In this document: positions 24,157-36,992 of the stretch, one piece after another
Layout of the letters: each line of letters begins with the position of its first letter
Position numbering within the stretch: the first letter of the stretch is position 1
Assembly (NCBI GenBank): GCA_029721515.1
Contig: CM056566.1
Location: 22,082,769 to 22,146,768, forward strand
Reading direction: 5' to 3'
DNA: 64,000 nucleotides
Source: Synanceia verrucosa
Lineage: Eukaryota > Chordata > Actinopteri > Perciformes > Synanceiidae
Notes under the pieces: generated by a model
What the model was told of the DNA's origin: nothing
The model's database searches: none
The model's input: only the letters and a program-made list of their open reading frames with translations
Translations under genes and position numbers: made by a program

Positions 24157-24480
24157 GGTGTCACTCCGTTTAACGCTCACAAACTTGACGTTTTGGCTAA
24201 CGTCTGTTCAGCTAATTCACTCCTTAGTCACTGAGGCTTCCTCCATCCGTGCGAAGGCAGTCTGTTACTCCGAGATTTACTCAGCCAGTGAGTAAAACTT
24301 CCATGTTGGAAAAAATATATAACTATAAAAAAGCTGCCGAGGTCCGCCGAAGGTTCGCAGCCGCGTTGCCAGTTCCCGTGGGCGGTCACTGAAGCTGACC
24401 TTGGTCGGTGTTGCGGTGCCGTGAGACCGAGACAGTGTGTGGAGACGAGGCGGTGAAGTTTTGAGAGGGGAGGGGGAAGA
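24157..24480 (-). promoter_or_regulatory. Probable ahr promoter and 5' UTR region
   Basis: The 300 bases upstream of the ahr start codon are visibly richer in CpG than the surrounding DNA, with clusters at 24240-24260 and 24335-24440. On the minus strand an AT run at about 24332-24313 could act as a TATA-like element roughly 160 bases from the ATG. No transcription start can be fixed from sequence, and a non-coding first exon further upstream is possible. Confidence 0.4.
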
Positions 24481-24965
24481 AAGAGAAATTCAGAAAAGTT
24501 TGGCTCAGAATTCAGCTGAAGTCCAACCCCTTCTTTGGATAAACAACGCAGCCTTATTATTGTTATTATTATTATTATCCAGCGCGACTTCTTTCTTCCT
24601 TTTTTTCTTTCTCTCCCCGAACGGGGCGTTTTCAGGAAATGTGCATGAGCAGCCTGTCAGCGCCGTCTTTTAAGGTGGACTGGACAGTTCCTGTCAAAGC
24701 ATGTGCAGCTTTTGCAGTATCCATACTGTGCTGTGATTTTTGCTTCTAGAACGTAAGTGTCATTTTCCCCACTTTATCACCATATGCTGATGTAATTTAA
24801 GCAAGAAATGCTATCATCCTGTACATAAAGTGCTGAAAAAAATTATTAGAGCTTCCTGCATCATTTCATTCACTTTTACTGGACTTTCTTTCTCACTGAC
24901 AGGGGCGTCACTAGGTTTTAAGGACAGGGTGGACCTAGCCCCATGGTGAGGCTACAATTGCTGTG

Positions 24966-24968
24966 TGT

Positions 24969-25000
<32 letters not shown>
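24966..25000 (+). repeat. (AC)n followed by (AT)n microsatellite
   Basis: A run of AC repeats passes into ATATAT in the ahr upstream flank, next to a repeat that starts AGGGGCGTCACTAGG at 24901. Confidence 0.9.
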
Positions 25001-25001
<1 letters not shown>

Positions 25002-25109
25002 CTGCTTTAACTTATTACATGCTACTGTAAATCTCCTCTGTGAATATGGGTGCTCTATATTCTATATTTATACTTTTATATTTTATATCTTCATTTAAAT
25101 TTCCTTATT

Positions 25110-25192
25110 TATGTGTCCTAAGCTGAGAGACTGTACAAAATTTCGTTATGCGTGCATAATGACAATAAAGAATCTTGAATATATATATATAT
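25110..25192 (+). mobile_element. LINE-like 3' tail with AT repeats
   Basis: AAAATTTCGTTATGCGTGCA, then TAATGACAATAAAGAATCTT and an ATATAT run. TTTCGTT..CAATGACAATAAAG is a frequent 3' end of fish non-LTR elements. Confidence 0.5.
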
Positions 25193-25659
25193 CCTAGAAC
25201 AGACCTAATGTTTTGAACAGGAGTGAGGAATTTAAACTGAATTTGAGCCAGAACATTGGAATTCTCTGAGAAGTCTGAAATAATTCCAGAATAACAAACA
25301 CAACTAAAACATATTTTCTGTCCAATACAAATAATAATAAAAAGTAATAATGTGTTTTTCTATTTTTTAATTTGTTTTTCATTTGTTTTTGTAAAACAGT
25401 AAATTTAATTCAATAATTATATGTTAGCATTAAATATATCATTTTGATTAAAGACCTTACACATACTGGTGGATTAACCGTTACAGAAACATAAAAAAAT
25501 ATTTTGGTAATCAGCAATACTGTTAATTTAGGGCAGGGGTGGTGAACACCTGACACTGGGTGGTGGGATAATAAACTTGTTTAGCATTGTAAGTAAAGGT
25601 AGAAATACCAGTCTGAAAGTACTCTGTTACAAGTAAAAGTCCCGAATTCACTTAAAGTA

Positions 25660-25870
25660 AAAAATAAAAGATTAGGTAATCTTTTATTCTTTTATTCGTG
25701 CTACAGCAGCAAAGTGGATAGTACAACAACATAATGAAGGTATACAGTATATAAGAATAAGAAGCAGTGACATAAGTACACAAGTATAAGTAAGAAAATA
25801 AGTAGGTCACAAGGTTAATAAGTAAACAATGTTTAATGTCGCTGTATATATACTCTTTATTAGTCACTAC
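25660..25870 (-). mobile_element. Retroelement-like fragment
   Basis: GCAGCAAAGTGGATAGTACA, then AACATAATGAAGGTATACAG and ATAAGAATAAGAAGCAGTG, is similar in wording to 37500-37640 and 23300-23460, suggesting one retroelement 3' region. No coding sequence. Confidence 0.35.
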
Positions 25871-27589
25871 TTGTGTACAAAACCATCCTGTTTATTCTGT
25901 CTAAGCACATTGAGAGAGCTGCATAAAACCAGAGTTGAATTCCTTGCACGTATGTACTCTGCAAATAAATGTGGTTTGAGATCAGTTTAAAAGCCTTTTG
26001 TTGGCATGTTACTCCCATAAAATGTCCACTTTGGCCACTGGCTGCTGCAGATTTTATACAAGAGTGAGGATAAAAGCCACGAAGCTTTGCTCTAGAGGAG
26101 GGTGAAAGTACAAGAAGATGTCTTAACTATGCCCTTGTATTATCTTACTTTCTTGAATGACATAATACACTGAAGTTCTTCCATGCTAAACTAGAAAAAC
26201 AGTTCTTTGTGGACCCAGCTTTGTGCAGTGGGGCATTAACTAATTGAACCACGAACACTGGAAGCACCATAACTACCACTGTATGGCCTGTATGTACACT
26301 GAAGCATTAAGAGACAAAGACCAAACCGTACAGATGTGTCCACATACATTTAACCATTTCATGCATTTTTAAGCAGGCTTTGAGTGCACTATGTGGTACA
26401 TTCATACTGGCAAATTGGTAAAATTAGTCAGCATGCATACTAAATAATCTTGATTTTTCAACATACTGCATGGATACTTATTTAGCATTTATCAGCAATG
26501 TAGTATAACACACTATAATGTCATTTTTTATTCAGTTATAAGGACATTTTCAGTGTTTATTTATTGACAATAGGTGTCTACAGTTATAACTAGTTCCTAT
26601 GATATCCTATCATATCATATCTGTTTATACAGAAGTCTCCACTCAGGGTTTTCCACAGGAGGAGTTATGGTTGTTAACAAGCACATTAATAAACACTTAA
26701 ATCTGCTTACAACTACATCATAGCATGCCATAAACGTTTATTAATTGTTTACACACCAGTCATGATAAATCGGTGGTAAAGTGTTACCGACAGCTGATAG
26801 TTTATTAGATATGCCTTGCTAATAAATATTAGCACCATGAATGTTATGCTACGGTGTTGATCCAACTTCATGGTCATTTTAGAGGTAACAGACAAGTAAC
26901 AGGTGTTTCTATTGTTTTGTCCACCCTGTTTCTATCATTGAGGATAGACTAAATATAGCAACGCCTCCCTTTGATGTTTTGATTTCCTCAGTTATTTGAA
27001 AGGCAGCTTTCTGCCTCATCTCACCGCCCATCACTGACGGCTAGAGACATGTTGCTCGCGGTTGCCACGGAGACCACTCACACCCTAAGCCCTCCCCATC
27101 GTTCCTCTGTAAACAGCAGTGTTTATCTTGGGCTCGCTGTACTTCCTCATAACAGCCGTCTGTCATGTTCACAGTCGCTGCTCCTTTAAGTTTGTCACTG
27201 GTTCAAATGCTGAACTGCAAAACAAAACACTTTTATTTTTGATTTATAGTTTTTTTTTATCCCTCCAGTGTCAAGTAGGTTTACTTATTCAACAAAACTC
27301 CAAAGTTAGGTTTAGGCAACAACAAAAACAACAAAATATTGTGGTTTGGGTTTAAAGAACGACTTTAAATATCTACACTTGTTCTATAGTGGTCCATAGT
27401 TAGTTGAACTACATCAATTCTGATGCCCAATAATAACAGTGATGCAACCAATCACCTTCTCAGAGATAATATCAGTTAATTTATTTTGCATATTAATGGA
27501 TTACAGCTGCTTATGATATGGTAAAAAGGCTTCTATTTGGATATGACATAATGAATACAGCCAGACATCCTCTATAGTTCCATGTTATT

Positions 27590-27975
27590 CCGGTTATTTC
27601 AACACATTCTTGGTATTTATTTCCTAAACCTAAATATCACAACTTTATCTCTTTATTTTCAGTATAAAAACAGCTATGAGATATAAGTGTAGGAAATAAA
27701 TACCTGGTTTAGGTTTAGGAAATAAATACCTAGGAAAATAAATACCTAGTTCGGACACGAACAATGTCCTAGGTATTTATTTCCTAAACCTAAATAGCAG
27801 AACTTTGTCTCTTTATTTTCAGCACAAAAACAGCTACAGAATATAGGTTTAGGAAATAAATACCTTGTTTAGGTTTAGGACATAAATACCTGATTTAAGT
27901 TTAGGAAATAAATACTTCTTTCCGAGGTATTTATTTCCTAAACTTATAGGTTTAGGAAATAAATACCTGGCTAGG
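27590..27975. repeat. Palindromic cluster of a TAGGAAATAAATACC motif
   Basis: About ten copies of AGGAAATAAATACC or its complement GGTATTTATTTCCT lie within 390 bp in both orientations, several extended by TTAGGTTT. Two ~75-bp modules (27609 and 27771) share the AACTTT.TCTCTTTATTTTCA string. Strong potential to form hairpins. Confidence 0.8.
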
Positions 27976-29599
27976 ACACAAACTGTGGCCTCCTCTTTAA
28001 ACTACATCACCACACTCCTTCCGATTACTGTTGACGTAAACAGCTTTATATTGTAGCTAACAATGTTTCCTACCAGCGCTATGGGTTGCTATGACGACCC
28101 TGCAAGCTGGAATGAGAACAGGCTTATTATCTGCAGCCCTGCACACACACTACCTCCACAACATTTTGCAGATTTTGTTCCAAAACTAAATTATTTTGCC
28201 TCTAGATGCATGATTTGATCCGAGGGTTGTTTCTTTGTGCAGACACATGAACTTATCATGCACTCATCAGTAACTTGAACAGTGTTTGCACAGTGTATCT
28301 GTGACAGTTTGACTGCTGCATGACTGAGAGGCGCCTCAGGTGGGAGCTTTGACTCTTTGCCTTGCAATAAAACTGCACAATAGTTACATACTCCTGATTT
28401 TTAGGTGTGTGGGGCAAAACTCTCTTTCAACCTGTTTAATTACTGGCGTTGAACTGTTGATCTAGCATGTTTTATCTCCGTTAATTAAGGTAATTTACTG
28501 CCTTTACATAACTGTCAACACACAGCTGTCATTTCCCTCTGCACTAGATGAATTATGATGTACAAAGTGGCAGAACGAAACATGCAGTCATTGTTTTAAA
28601 TAAATTTACTTAAGATTAAGAAATTCAAGCACGCAAGAATAAATATTAGACAATATTAAACACAACTTGTCCAGGTCACATGTTATTTCAGACCTGTCTG
28701 TAGCAGCAGATCAGCCTGATGCAACTTTTGACTGTTTCACAAAAAGCTTTTAAAAAGCTTTTTAAAGTCAGAAGAGTTGTTACAGTGAAATTCTTGTTTT
28801 CCCTCCAACAAAACTACTACAAGACAGAAGAATAAAAAGACCAGAGAGGTGCTCTCTGTGGAAAGCAGATGTCCTCCAGGTGTTTCTCCTTCTTCCTTCC
28901 CAGACAGAGATGTAGTTAGTTTTATGTCACTCAGCCGTCCCTCCAGGCTCCCGTACAGTCGAGATAACAGAAAGGGGGATTTATTCATCTGGTCTCATCT
29001 CAAAGCTAATTTTAGTGGTCAGGTTTTGAGCCACAACAAAGGCCAAAGTGTGACCAATAACAGAGCAGATGAGGCTCGTTTAGTTGCTGAAAATGCCCTG
29101 CAGGCATCACTTAGTTAAGAGGAGTGACGCTTTTCAAACAGTCAGTAAAATCCTTTTTCCAGAAAACGTGACTCATTGAATCCATGAGACATAGACTACT
29201 GTTTTGGGTATTGTTTGTGGATAAAAACACCTTATTTTAAGCAAAATTCATAGCAAATTCTGTACAGTTCTTGTCTCCATTTATCTACCATATTTTTTTT
29301 TTAACCTCATAATAAGAGGTTTTTGCATATTTATTCTAAGTCACATTATTATCTTTGGTTCTTATTTCTGCATTACATTTCTTTTTATAGTCATCATTTT
29401 TATATTATAACATATTGTTCATCTTTAGTTCACTGCACCTTACAGTTTATCTGCATAACAGTCATAATTATCTATCTGCATATACATTTTTATACTTTTA
29501 ATCCTGCTCTTCTGTCTTAAACTTGAAGTGTTAATATTAATACTTTTTTTTTTTTTTTTTAGTTTTTTATATTGCTTTTTTTAAATACTTGCTGTTGCT

Positions 29600-29655
29600 G
29601 CAACAAACTTTCCCAGGTTGGGATCAATAAAGTAATTCTAGTCTATTCTAGTCTA
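29600..29655 (+). mobile_element. LINE-like 3' tail
   Basis: CAACAAACTTTCCCAGGTTG, then GGATCAATAAAGTAATTCTA and a TCTATTCTAG-type short repeat tail. Upstream 29290-29600 is AT-rich with no coding sequence. Confidence 0.5.
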
Positions 29656-29819
29656 TCATATGTATACAGGTTTAGTTTATATGTTTATATGTCATGCACC
29701 AAGTCACCAAGTTAAATTCCTTGTTTGTGCAAAATTACTTGGCAATAAACTTGTTTCTGATTGTGATTCTTAAATTAGTCCTAATGACTACTCCTACTCA
29801 TTACTTAGATCATACTGTA

Positions 29820-30150
29820 TTTGACTTATTGATCCAGGAATCTGCTAATATCTTTACCCTAACTTTGCCAAAGTTTTTTCTTGTAAATAATGAATCTCGT
29901 AAATTTACGAATTTATTCTCGTAAATAAAGACTTTTTCTCATAAATGATGACTTTAATCTTGTAAATTTATGACTTTATTCTCATAAATAATTACCTTTT
30001 CTCAAAAATAATGACTCTATTCTTGTAAATAAAATCTTTTTCTCATAAATAATGACTTTATTCTCGTAAATAATGACTTTTTCTCATAAATAATGACTTT
30101 ATTCTCAAAGTCTGTGATTTTTTTTTTCTCAGTGTGGCCCTATAATACTC
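29820..30150 (-). repeat. Inverted-repeat element remnant with TCTCATAAATAATGACTTTA repeats
   Basis: Ten or so copies of a ~21-bp word (ACTTTATTCTCGTAAATA type) end in TCTCAGTGTGGCCCTATAAT. The same word, the AAGTTAG..AAGATATGGG..CAGATTCCTGGAT segment and the TCTCAGTGTGGCCCTA end recur, mostly in the other orientation, at 60110-61573. Confidence 0.65.
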
Positions 30151-30895
30151 CGTTGTATAGTTGAGCTTTAAAGTCAAAGTCTATATTTGAGAAACCAGCA
30201 CTAGCTGAACAAACAAATGTTCCATTTTGGACACTGGCCAGTCTGGAAAATCCAGAAATTCTGAACAAAAAGAGGCTATTATAACTGTAAGACAATAATG
30301 TGATTGTATTTTCTAGCATATCTAATATTGAATCTGAAAAAAAACACACACACAGTCAGATCAAGTGGTGAGGATCTTTCAGCACCATCAGATGAGCTCA
30401 TGTTGACTTTGCTATCTCCATCAGCGCTGTAGTTAAAGCTCTCTACCTGGCAGCGCAGGCACTGGGGAACATGGGAAATGTGAACATGGCAGCTGCCGTG
30501 CTGCAGAATTTGGCGTGTGGTTTCCTGGTGAGCCCTGTGCAACTGTTCCCATGCATTTTAGTCCACGCTGGGCGCTGGTTTCTTCGGCCCCGGTGCATTC
30601 CTGTGTGACAGCCTTCAACACCAGACTCAGTGTCTTTATCTCACACTAACTTTAGGGCGACGTTTTATTCAGCACAGCAGTGGTTTCCACTCAGGAAGGC
30701 CGGCTACCTCCCTGCGTTTTATTGTTCTCCACCCACTGCATGACTTCCCTCAGACTTATTACAACACAGTTTTTTTGATTTGAACAGTTGGGTCTTGTCC
30801 TGCTGCACTCAGAGACAAAGTGTTTCAAGTTAAAGTGATGAGATGTGAAATTCACAGATTCATGGATTCCTTTGCTTTGCATGGACACTCAATCC

Positions 30896-31202
30896 TTGGG
30901 GTGGGTATTGGCAAGGACTTAATGATACGATACGTATCGTGATACTTTAATCATGATATGATAAATAAGTTTGATAGTGTGATATTGCGATATATTGTGA
31001 TCTTCTACATAGATCACTGAGAAATTTAAAATGTAGCTTTTACATTTTTTTTATTGAACTTTTTATTTCAAGGTGCGGAAGTCATTCTAGATTTACAACT
31101 GACCCAAAATAAATCTACATTAAGAAATTAAATATCGATATTATGTCAGAAGGAAAAGTATAGTTAGTTATATTTCCATATCAATATTTTTTCCCACCCC
31201 TA
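30896..31202 (-). mobile_element. hAT-like element H with perfect 8-bp TSD
   Basis: The ends are TTGGGGTGGGTATTGGCAAG and TATTTTTTCCCACCCCTA. Both flanks are exactly CTCAATCC (30888-30895 and 31203-31210). At 307 bp this is the cleanest copy and fixes the family's borders. Confidence 0.85.
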
Positions 31203-31404
31203 CTCAATCCCTTCAGGTGAATACACACAATAATAATGATAATTCCTCAGAAACAGAAAAAAATAGTATAATGACGACTTCCTCACTCATAGTTAAGACG
31301 ACATCAAACATATGATGAAAGTCAGAATTATGAGATAATCATAGTCTTAGTATGTAGGGTGTCATAGTCCAACTATGAATAACAAATAAAGTGATTGATT
31401 AACA

Positions 31405-31908
31405 CAGGGTTCTTGCACCATTTTAAGGCAAATCTAATACTTTTTAGACCTCAACAAAAATAATTTAAGACCCACAACTGTCATAAGAATTTCTTTGGTA
31501 GAAAATAGTCAATTTATTGTGGGACCTGACCAATATGGAGTTTTTGAGGCTGATATTTAGCAGGAAAAACAATCTGACAACCAATTAATCTACGATAATA
31601 CTATTTTAGGGATTTTTTTCAGCCCTTTAACACTTGCAACAATGATTTAAATTGAAGGCATAACACTTAACTTTTTATACAACTTTAATTTCACACCTTT
31701 CAAGAACAAAGAAGTGAACTTTGTGAACAAAATAATGTGCAAAATTGCAGTAGTGAATTCTGAGTTCTCCTGTTGGCATTAAACGCACAGTCTGAAAATG
31801 TAATACGTACAGCAAATTTACGGTAAATTTAAGACAACTTAAGACATTAATTACCCAGATTTTAATTTAAGAAAATTTAAGACTTTTTAAGGAACCGGGG
31901 GAACCCTG
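31405..31908 (+). mobile_element. CAGGGTTC-type element with 5-bp TSD, copy T3
   Basis: CAGGGTTCTTGCACC at the left and GGGGGAACCCTG at the right, flanked by identical TAACA (31400-31404, 31909-31913). The body matches T1 and T4. Confidence 0.8.
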
Positions 31909-33139
31909 TAACAAATAGATTGTATGCTCATAATTTTGACTCATAATTAGTGGATGATACTACTAGGTATCACCATGCATTCCCCTGTTAACATTAAGAC
32001 ATTTTTCTGAAGTTACATATAGAAATATGACCATTAAAAAGCCATATTATGGAAGCAAAATAGCCCAAAATCTAAAAAAAAATTGATGTTTTTCCCTGCA
32101 GTGTTTCTAAAAGTCATTTCTGGCTGCTGCTGGGAATGGTTCTCCATAAGATTTAATGCTCTTGTAGCAGCAGGAAAAGTAGAAACCCTGCATCGACCAT
32201 CCGACTCTGTGAACTGCAGAGTCCTTTTCAAACAGAGGCTTGACGAGAAGCAGGACTGTTGCCTTCTGGGAAGGGAAGAATCGCGTGTGAAGAACAGGAG
32301 GGCAGTTTTTAGCACAGTGAGATGTAACTGAGATCCATTATACCCTCGACCACAGAGCTGGTAAAACGAACAGGAGGTCGTATAAAGCGCCCTGCGAGTG
32401 TCATGATTTCTGTTCATCTGCACTTGTGTGGTCAGTTGGGTGGTGTTATTAGTGAGGTATGGAGCTGCTGGTCGGCAGCCAGGCGACCAGATCTCACCGT
32501 GCAGAAATGGACTTTTTTTTGGAGTAGAGATGTCGTCACTGGGGCTGCTCCCTTTATATCCTCAGACTAGTTTGTGGTTGAGCTTAAGGTGCTTAAACTC
32601 TGCTGCACGTTAAATTTAAGGGCTGGAATATGAAGAAAAAGATGATGCGCCTCTGCAACTTCAATAGCCAGAACATTTGCATTTATTCTGCAAATTACAC
32701 GTTTCCTCCAACTGAATCATGCTGCGTTCATGTTGTACTCGTACAGTCGGACAAACCTCACCAACCCCACCATGACCACAACGTCATAATCCAAGATGGC
32801 AGCGCCCTGGGTTAGCACCGTGTGTTATACGTTACAGCCTATAGTAGTCAAAGGTCTTTCTCACACATAATTACGCAGAAGAACAAACACACACACCCTT
32901 CACGTCTTCTTTGTTCCTATTAATTGTGTTTGAGGACCTCATATTGCTGCATTAGCTGTCTGCATTCGACAGAGCAAGCACAACAAACGTCCATCTTGGT
33001 TTTACAACTTGTTGACTGGAACGCCGTCAACTCGGATGTGACGTCATTCCCTCTTACGACTCTGGACTTCCGCTACAACATGAACGCAGCATCAGCTCCT
33101 GCTTCTTTTGGCAACAGATGGACATACAATTAAGGTCCA

Positions 33140-33360
33140 TATTAGGGCACATTTTACTACTTTTCATTATTGATTAATCTGATGGTTATTTATTTATTAA
33201 TTGTTTTGTCTATAAAAACATAAAACCCAATTTAAGAGAGTCGAGACAATGTGTGAATTTGAGAAATTGTGTAGGAAATTAAGTGACATTGGATTTTTTT
33301 TTTCCTGTTGGTGGACTAATTGATTATTTTCAATATGCTGTAAACCCCTGAACTGCAGGT
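33140..33360 (+). mobile_element. hAT-like remnant (GATTAATC family)
   Basis: TTCATTATTGATTAATCTGA at the left and GGACTAATTGATTATTTTCA at the right, with TTGTTTTGTCTATAAAAACA between, matches the family at 1936 and 43540. Termini worn. Confidence 0.45.
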
Positions 33361-34183
33361 AATGTGACAATATGAGTTCCCATTACTTCATGTAACTTCA
33401 CATGTTCACTGGCTGCGCTCTTATTTTGGCAGTCAGCATAACAGAAATTACAGCAACAGGAAATGATACACAGCGTGTGAGCCAGCGGGAATCAATCAAG
33501 CTGTAATTTGGAAACTCTGCTGCCAATTTTCAGATTTTAATAGCCCACAGTTGCATTACACAGTGCACAATGTCAAACTATTAATGTTATGATATGTGGA
33601 ACAACAGCGTCCATTAACACCACATGATAAATCCACTTTATTTAGGTATCATAAATACAGAAACTGTGCTTGTTGCATTGCATGGTTTGATGCAGGTGTA
33701 GCATGGAGCAGAAAACCAAAGTGACTCTTTTCGTTGCCATGCCTTTGACTTGTTTAAACGGTAAACAACGCAGGCAGACCTCCTCCCTGCTGCCGCTGTG
33801 AAAGCCGACTCAAACTGCAGAGAAGTGAAATAAAACCTGCTGTAAAAAGCAGAGGAAATTTGGCAGCGATGACTTCGCCAAACCCTTGAGCTGGCCTCAG
33901 AGCCGTGAGACCTGAATGTGGAGGATGGTAGTTTTACTGGTGACTAATTACTCTGGTTCCTGGAGTTTGGGGGGGATGTGAACGCAGAAAAGTGTTGTTA
34001 GGACTTTAGGAAAAGACAGCTGTGCACTGCAAGGGGTGTCTGAAGATAAAAACACTCAATCTGAGGGAAAAGGTGCTCAAAACAAGTGAAATTATCTGTC
34101 AATGCAGCGAGATAATTTAACTTGACAAGATTTCTGGAATTAAGATTATTAAATCTAGAAATAAGGGTTAGGGTTAGCTGGTT

Positions 34184-34186
<3 letters not shown>

Positions 34187-34215
<29 letters not shown>
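34187..34215 (+). repeat. (AAT)n microsatellite
   Basis: About nine TAA units follow a short AAGATTATTAAATCTAG palindromic stretch. Confidence 0.9.
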
Positions 34216-34217
<2 letters not shown>

Positions 34218-35176
34218 GCTTTATTTGTGCATTTAATCCATCCCAGGGAGGGACTTTTTACAGACCCAAAGTAAGCACAATAGCAGGAGAAAATGCTGGG
34301 TTTAAGATAAGATTACTTAAATTTAACTTTTTAAAGGCCCAAAATATGTGAAATATACTAAATACAAACAGAAACTGCTGGTTTGAAGCTTTATTTGTGC
34401 ATTTAACCCATGGTGGTGTCATGTAAAGAACAACAGGGTTCAGCATCAGTGTATTCAATTTTAAATAATGCTTGTTTGTTAAAACAGATCTGCGTATTAT
34501 GTTGTTATGTTGTGTATTTACACGTGTAGTACAAATCAAGTTCTTAAAAAGCACTTAAATGATTTCTCCTAAAATATCCACTTTTAATGTGGGAAACTCT
34601 GGCCTGTTAGACTGATTGGTTCTCAATATTTAACAAAACTGTGACTTTTCGTTGTTTGAAGCCCTCTACTTTATTCATGTCTGTGACGTCTGTGAGCTAC
34701 AGGAACAAAACAGTGTGAGGACTGGAAAAGGTTTAATTCAATGAGCTTTCTCCAAAACGTAGTGAGCAAAAACGTTTTAGTGTATAAACGTCAATGTTTG
34801 GAGCCTGTTTTTAACCTGCTGTTGACACGACAGGAAAGGTCAGCGGGGTCACCGTAAACACTGAGATGACCTGCAGGCGTGTACCGTAAGAGGCAGCCAT
34901 GATGACATGATCTGAACCGTCCTTTAGGAGAAGGAAAGGAGGGAAGTCTGTCCCATAATTCCTTGCAGCAGCAAAATTTAAAGCAATTTACGTCAATAAA
35001 GTGCATCCAGGTTCTCTGAGCACCACACTGCAAATTATTTTAAGTGTTCAGCTTTACACATTAATCTTAAATCATCTTTCCCCCAAAGCCTCATCAAATT
35101 AATCTTGTTTTAAGATTCAGTAACTCAAGTTGCTTGATTCAAGAGTCACACAAAAAACATCTGCAAGCACTTTCTG

Positions 35177-35560
35177 CTTAATATATGCTTATACTGAGTA
35201 TATTTCACATATTTTAGGTCTTTAAAAAGTTAAATTTGAAGTCATCTCATCTTAAAACCAACATGTTCTGCTTATATTTAGTATATTTCACATATTTTAG
35301 GTCTTTAAAAAGTTAAATTTGAAGTCATCGCATCTTAAAACCAACATGTTCTGCTTATATTTAGTATATTTCACATATTTTAGGTCTTTAAAAAGTTAAA
35401 TTTGAAGTCATCGCATCTTAAAACCAACATGTTCTGCTTATATTTAGTATATTTCACATATTTTGGGTCTTTAAAAAGTTAAATTTGAAGTCATCGCATC
35501 TTAAAACCAACATGTTCTGCTTATATTTAGTATATTTCACATATTTTGGGTTTATCAAAA
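35177..35560 (+). repeat. 83-bp tandem repeat, about 4.5 units
   Basis: TTTAAAAAGTTAAATTTGAA recurs at 35221, 35304, 35387 and 35470, an exact 83-bp spacing with few differences. An inverted single unit lies at about 34300-34370. The array ends directly at a SINE head. Confidence 0.9.
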
Positions 35561-35570
35561 GTTATATTTT

Positions 35571-35700
35571 GATGTAGCTCAGTTGGTAGAGCAATTGTCC
35601 CTCAACCTTGGGGTTATGGGTTCGAGCCCCCTCCTGCTCTCTGCTGCCTAAGTGTCCCTGAGCCTTGGTGGTGTACTTGTTCTCACTGTAGTTGTTTTTA
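35571..35700 (+). mobile_element. tRNA-derived SINE
   Basis: Pol III box A TAGCTCAGTTGG (35575-35586 region) and box B GGTTCGAGCCC (35619-35629) are spaced as in a tRNA. The bases where the acceptor stem should be do not pair, so this is a SINE head with a short non-tRNA body, not a functional tRNA. Confidence 0.65.
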
Positions 35701-36976
35701 TATTGTTAATGAGGAAATCCTAATATGTTGAATGTTTGATTAATAATAAAAAAATCACTGTCAGATAAAATCCCTGGTGGTTGGTGTTATAAGTTTATTA
35801 AAAAAATGCCGATCAGGAGGCCTAACTGCCGTAAAATGCTTTGATTGGCCGCTGAGCAGATTTAGACGCGTTTCTGCACATGCTCAGTACAAATCGGGTC
35901 TCCGGCAGGGATCGGGTTGTTGTGAGCGAGCTGTAATAAACACTGTAGCCTGCAGGAGACACTCTTTAGTTCTCCATGTCCAGTTATGAAAAGTGTTATC
36001 TAAAACATGTTGTGTCTCAGATAAATCAAACAGAGCTGTTGCTGGTGTTGTGTCCACGTTATTTGCTTCTTATTTAGCCGTAGTGCTAACAGCATGTGAA
36101 GCAGTGTAGTAGACTGTCAGATCATGTTGTTTCCTCGCCTACAGCACAGGAAAGAGCCTTCAGCGAGTCACAGTGGAGTGCTGACAGACTGCAGGTTAAA
36201 GCATTCAGTGCTCAGGTGTGAGCTGAGCTCGTAGCTGGAGGGAAAGACGAGCCAAGCTAAATAAGGAGTTTATGTGTGTGCCGTCATTACAAACAGCTTT
36301 TAGGAGAATACTTCATGATCACTGTTTTGGTTTCAAATGACAGAAAGTACCACAGATTGATGAACTGTTTAAAGGTTTGAAATAAATCCAATAAATTAGT
36401 GATTATTTCTCTGAAATGTAGACGTATAAAGCAGCAGAACTTGACCACTAGTAAATTAAGTCAAAATGTTTCGGTATAGTGCACAAAATTATTATTATGT
36501 ATTATTTTATATTATGTACTTCCAACATATTGAATAAAACTGACACCAGAGTGACAGGCGTAATTAAAACAAATGAATAGTGCCATCTGCTGGTGAAAAG
36601 ATGGACACACACCAGGCATGAATATGAGGATTCAAAAGTGGGTTCACAATTAGAGAAACAGCAATAACAAGAATTAATACAGTCTTAAAAAAGTCACTCT
36701 TATTGTGAGTATTTGATAACAAAAATTAGAATGATTTTGATAATCACTGCTATTTTTGGTTTACTTAAACAGCACAGAAAAGGTTATAAATTAAATAATA
36801 TTAATTATAAACTTGGCTCATTTGTACATTTTTTTGTACAAATATATTTTTAAGTTATTATTTTAAGATTTGTACAATTTAAAACATGTTTGTTTCATAA
36901 AAAGGAAATACATTCAGGCAGTGACTAGACATACTCTAACAGTTAACTGTATGAGACAACAGGAAGCAAAGGACCC

Positions 36977-36992
36977 CACTTCCTCTGACGTG
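36977..36992 (+). promoter_or_regulatory. ETS-like and CRE-like sites upstream of ndufa10
   Basis: CACTTCCTC (36977-36985, ETS core on the reverse strand) abuts TGACGTG (36986-36992, CRE half-site type). They lie about 70-85 bases before the ndufa10 ATG, within a short GC-richer block. ETS and CREB/ATF sites are common in promoters of nuclear genes for respiratory-chain subunits. The position suits a TATA-less promoter; the exact start site is not visible. Confidence 0.4.

Noticed and set aside
24437..24673. 78-codon open frame in the ahr upstream region
   Set aside because: It reads through an ATT repeat and CpG-rich promoter DNA with a low-complexity leucine run; no homologue recognised.
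35571..35640. Candidate tRNA gene with good A and B boxes
   Set aside because: The acceptor stem does not pair and the body continues as a SINE.
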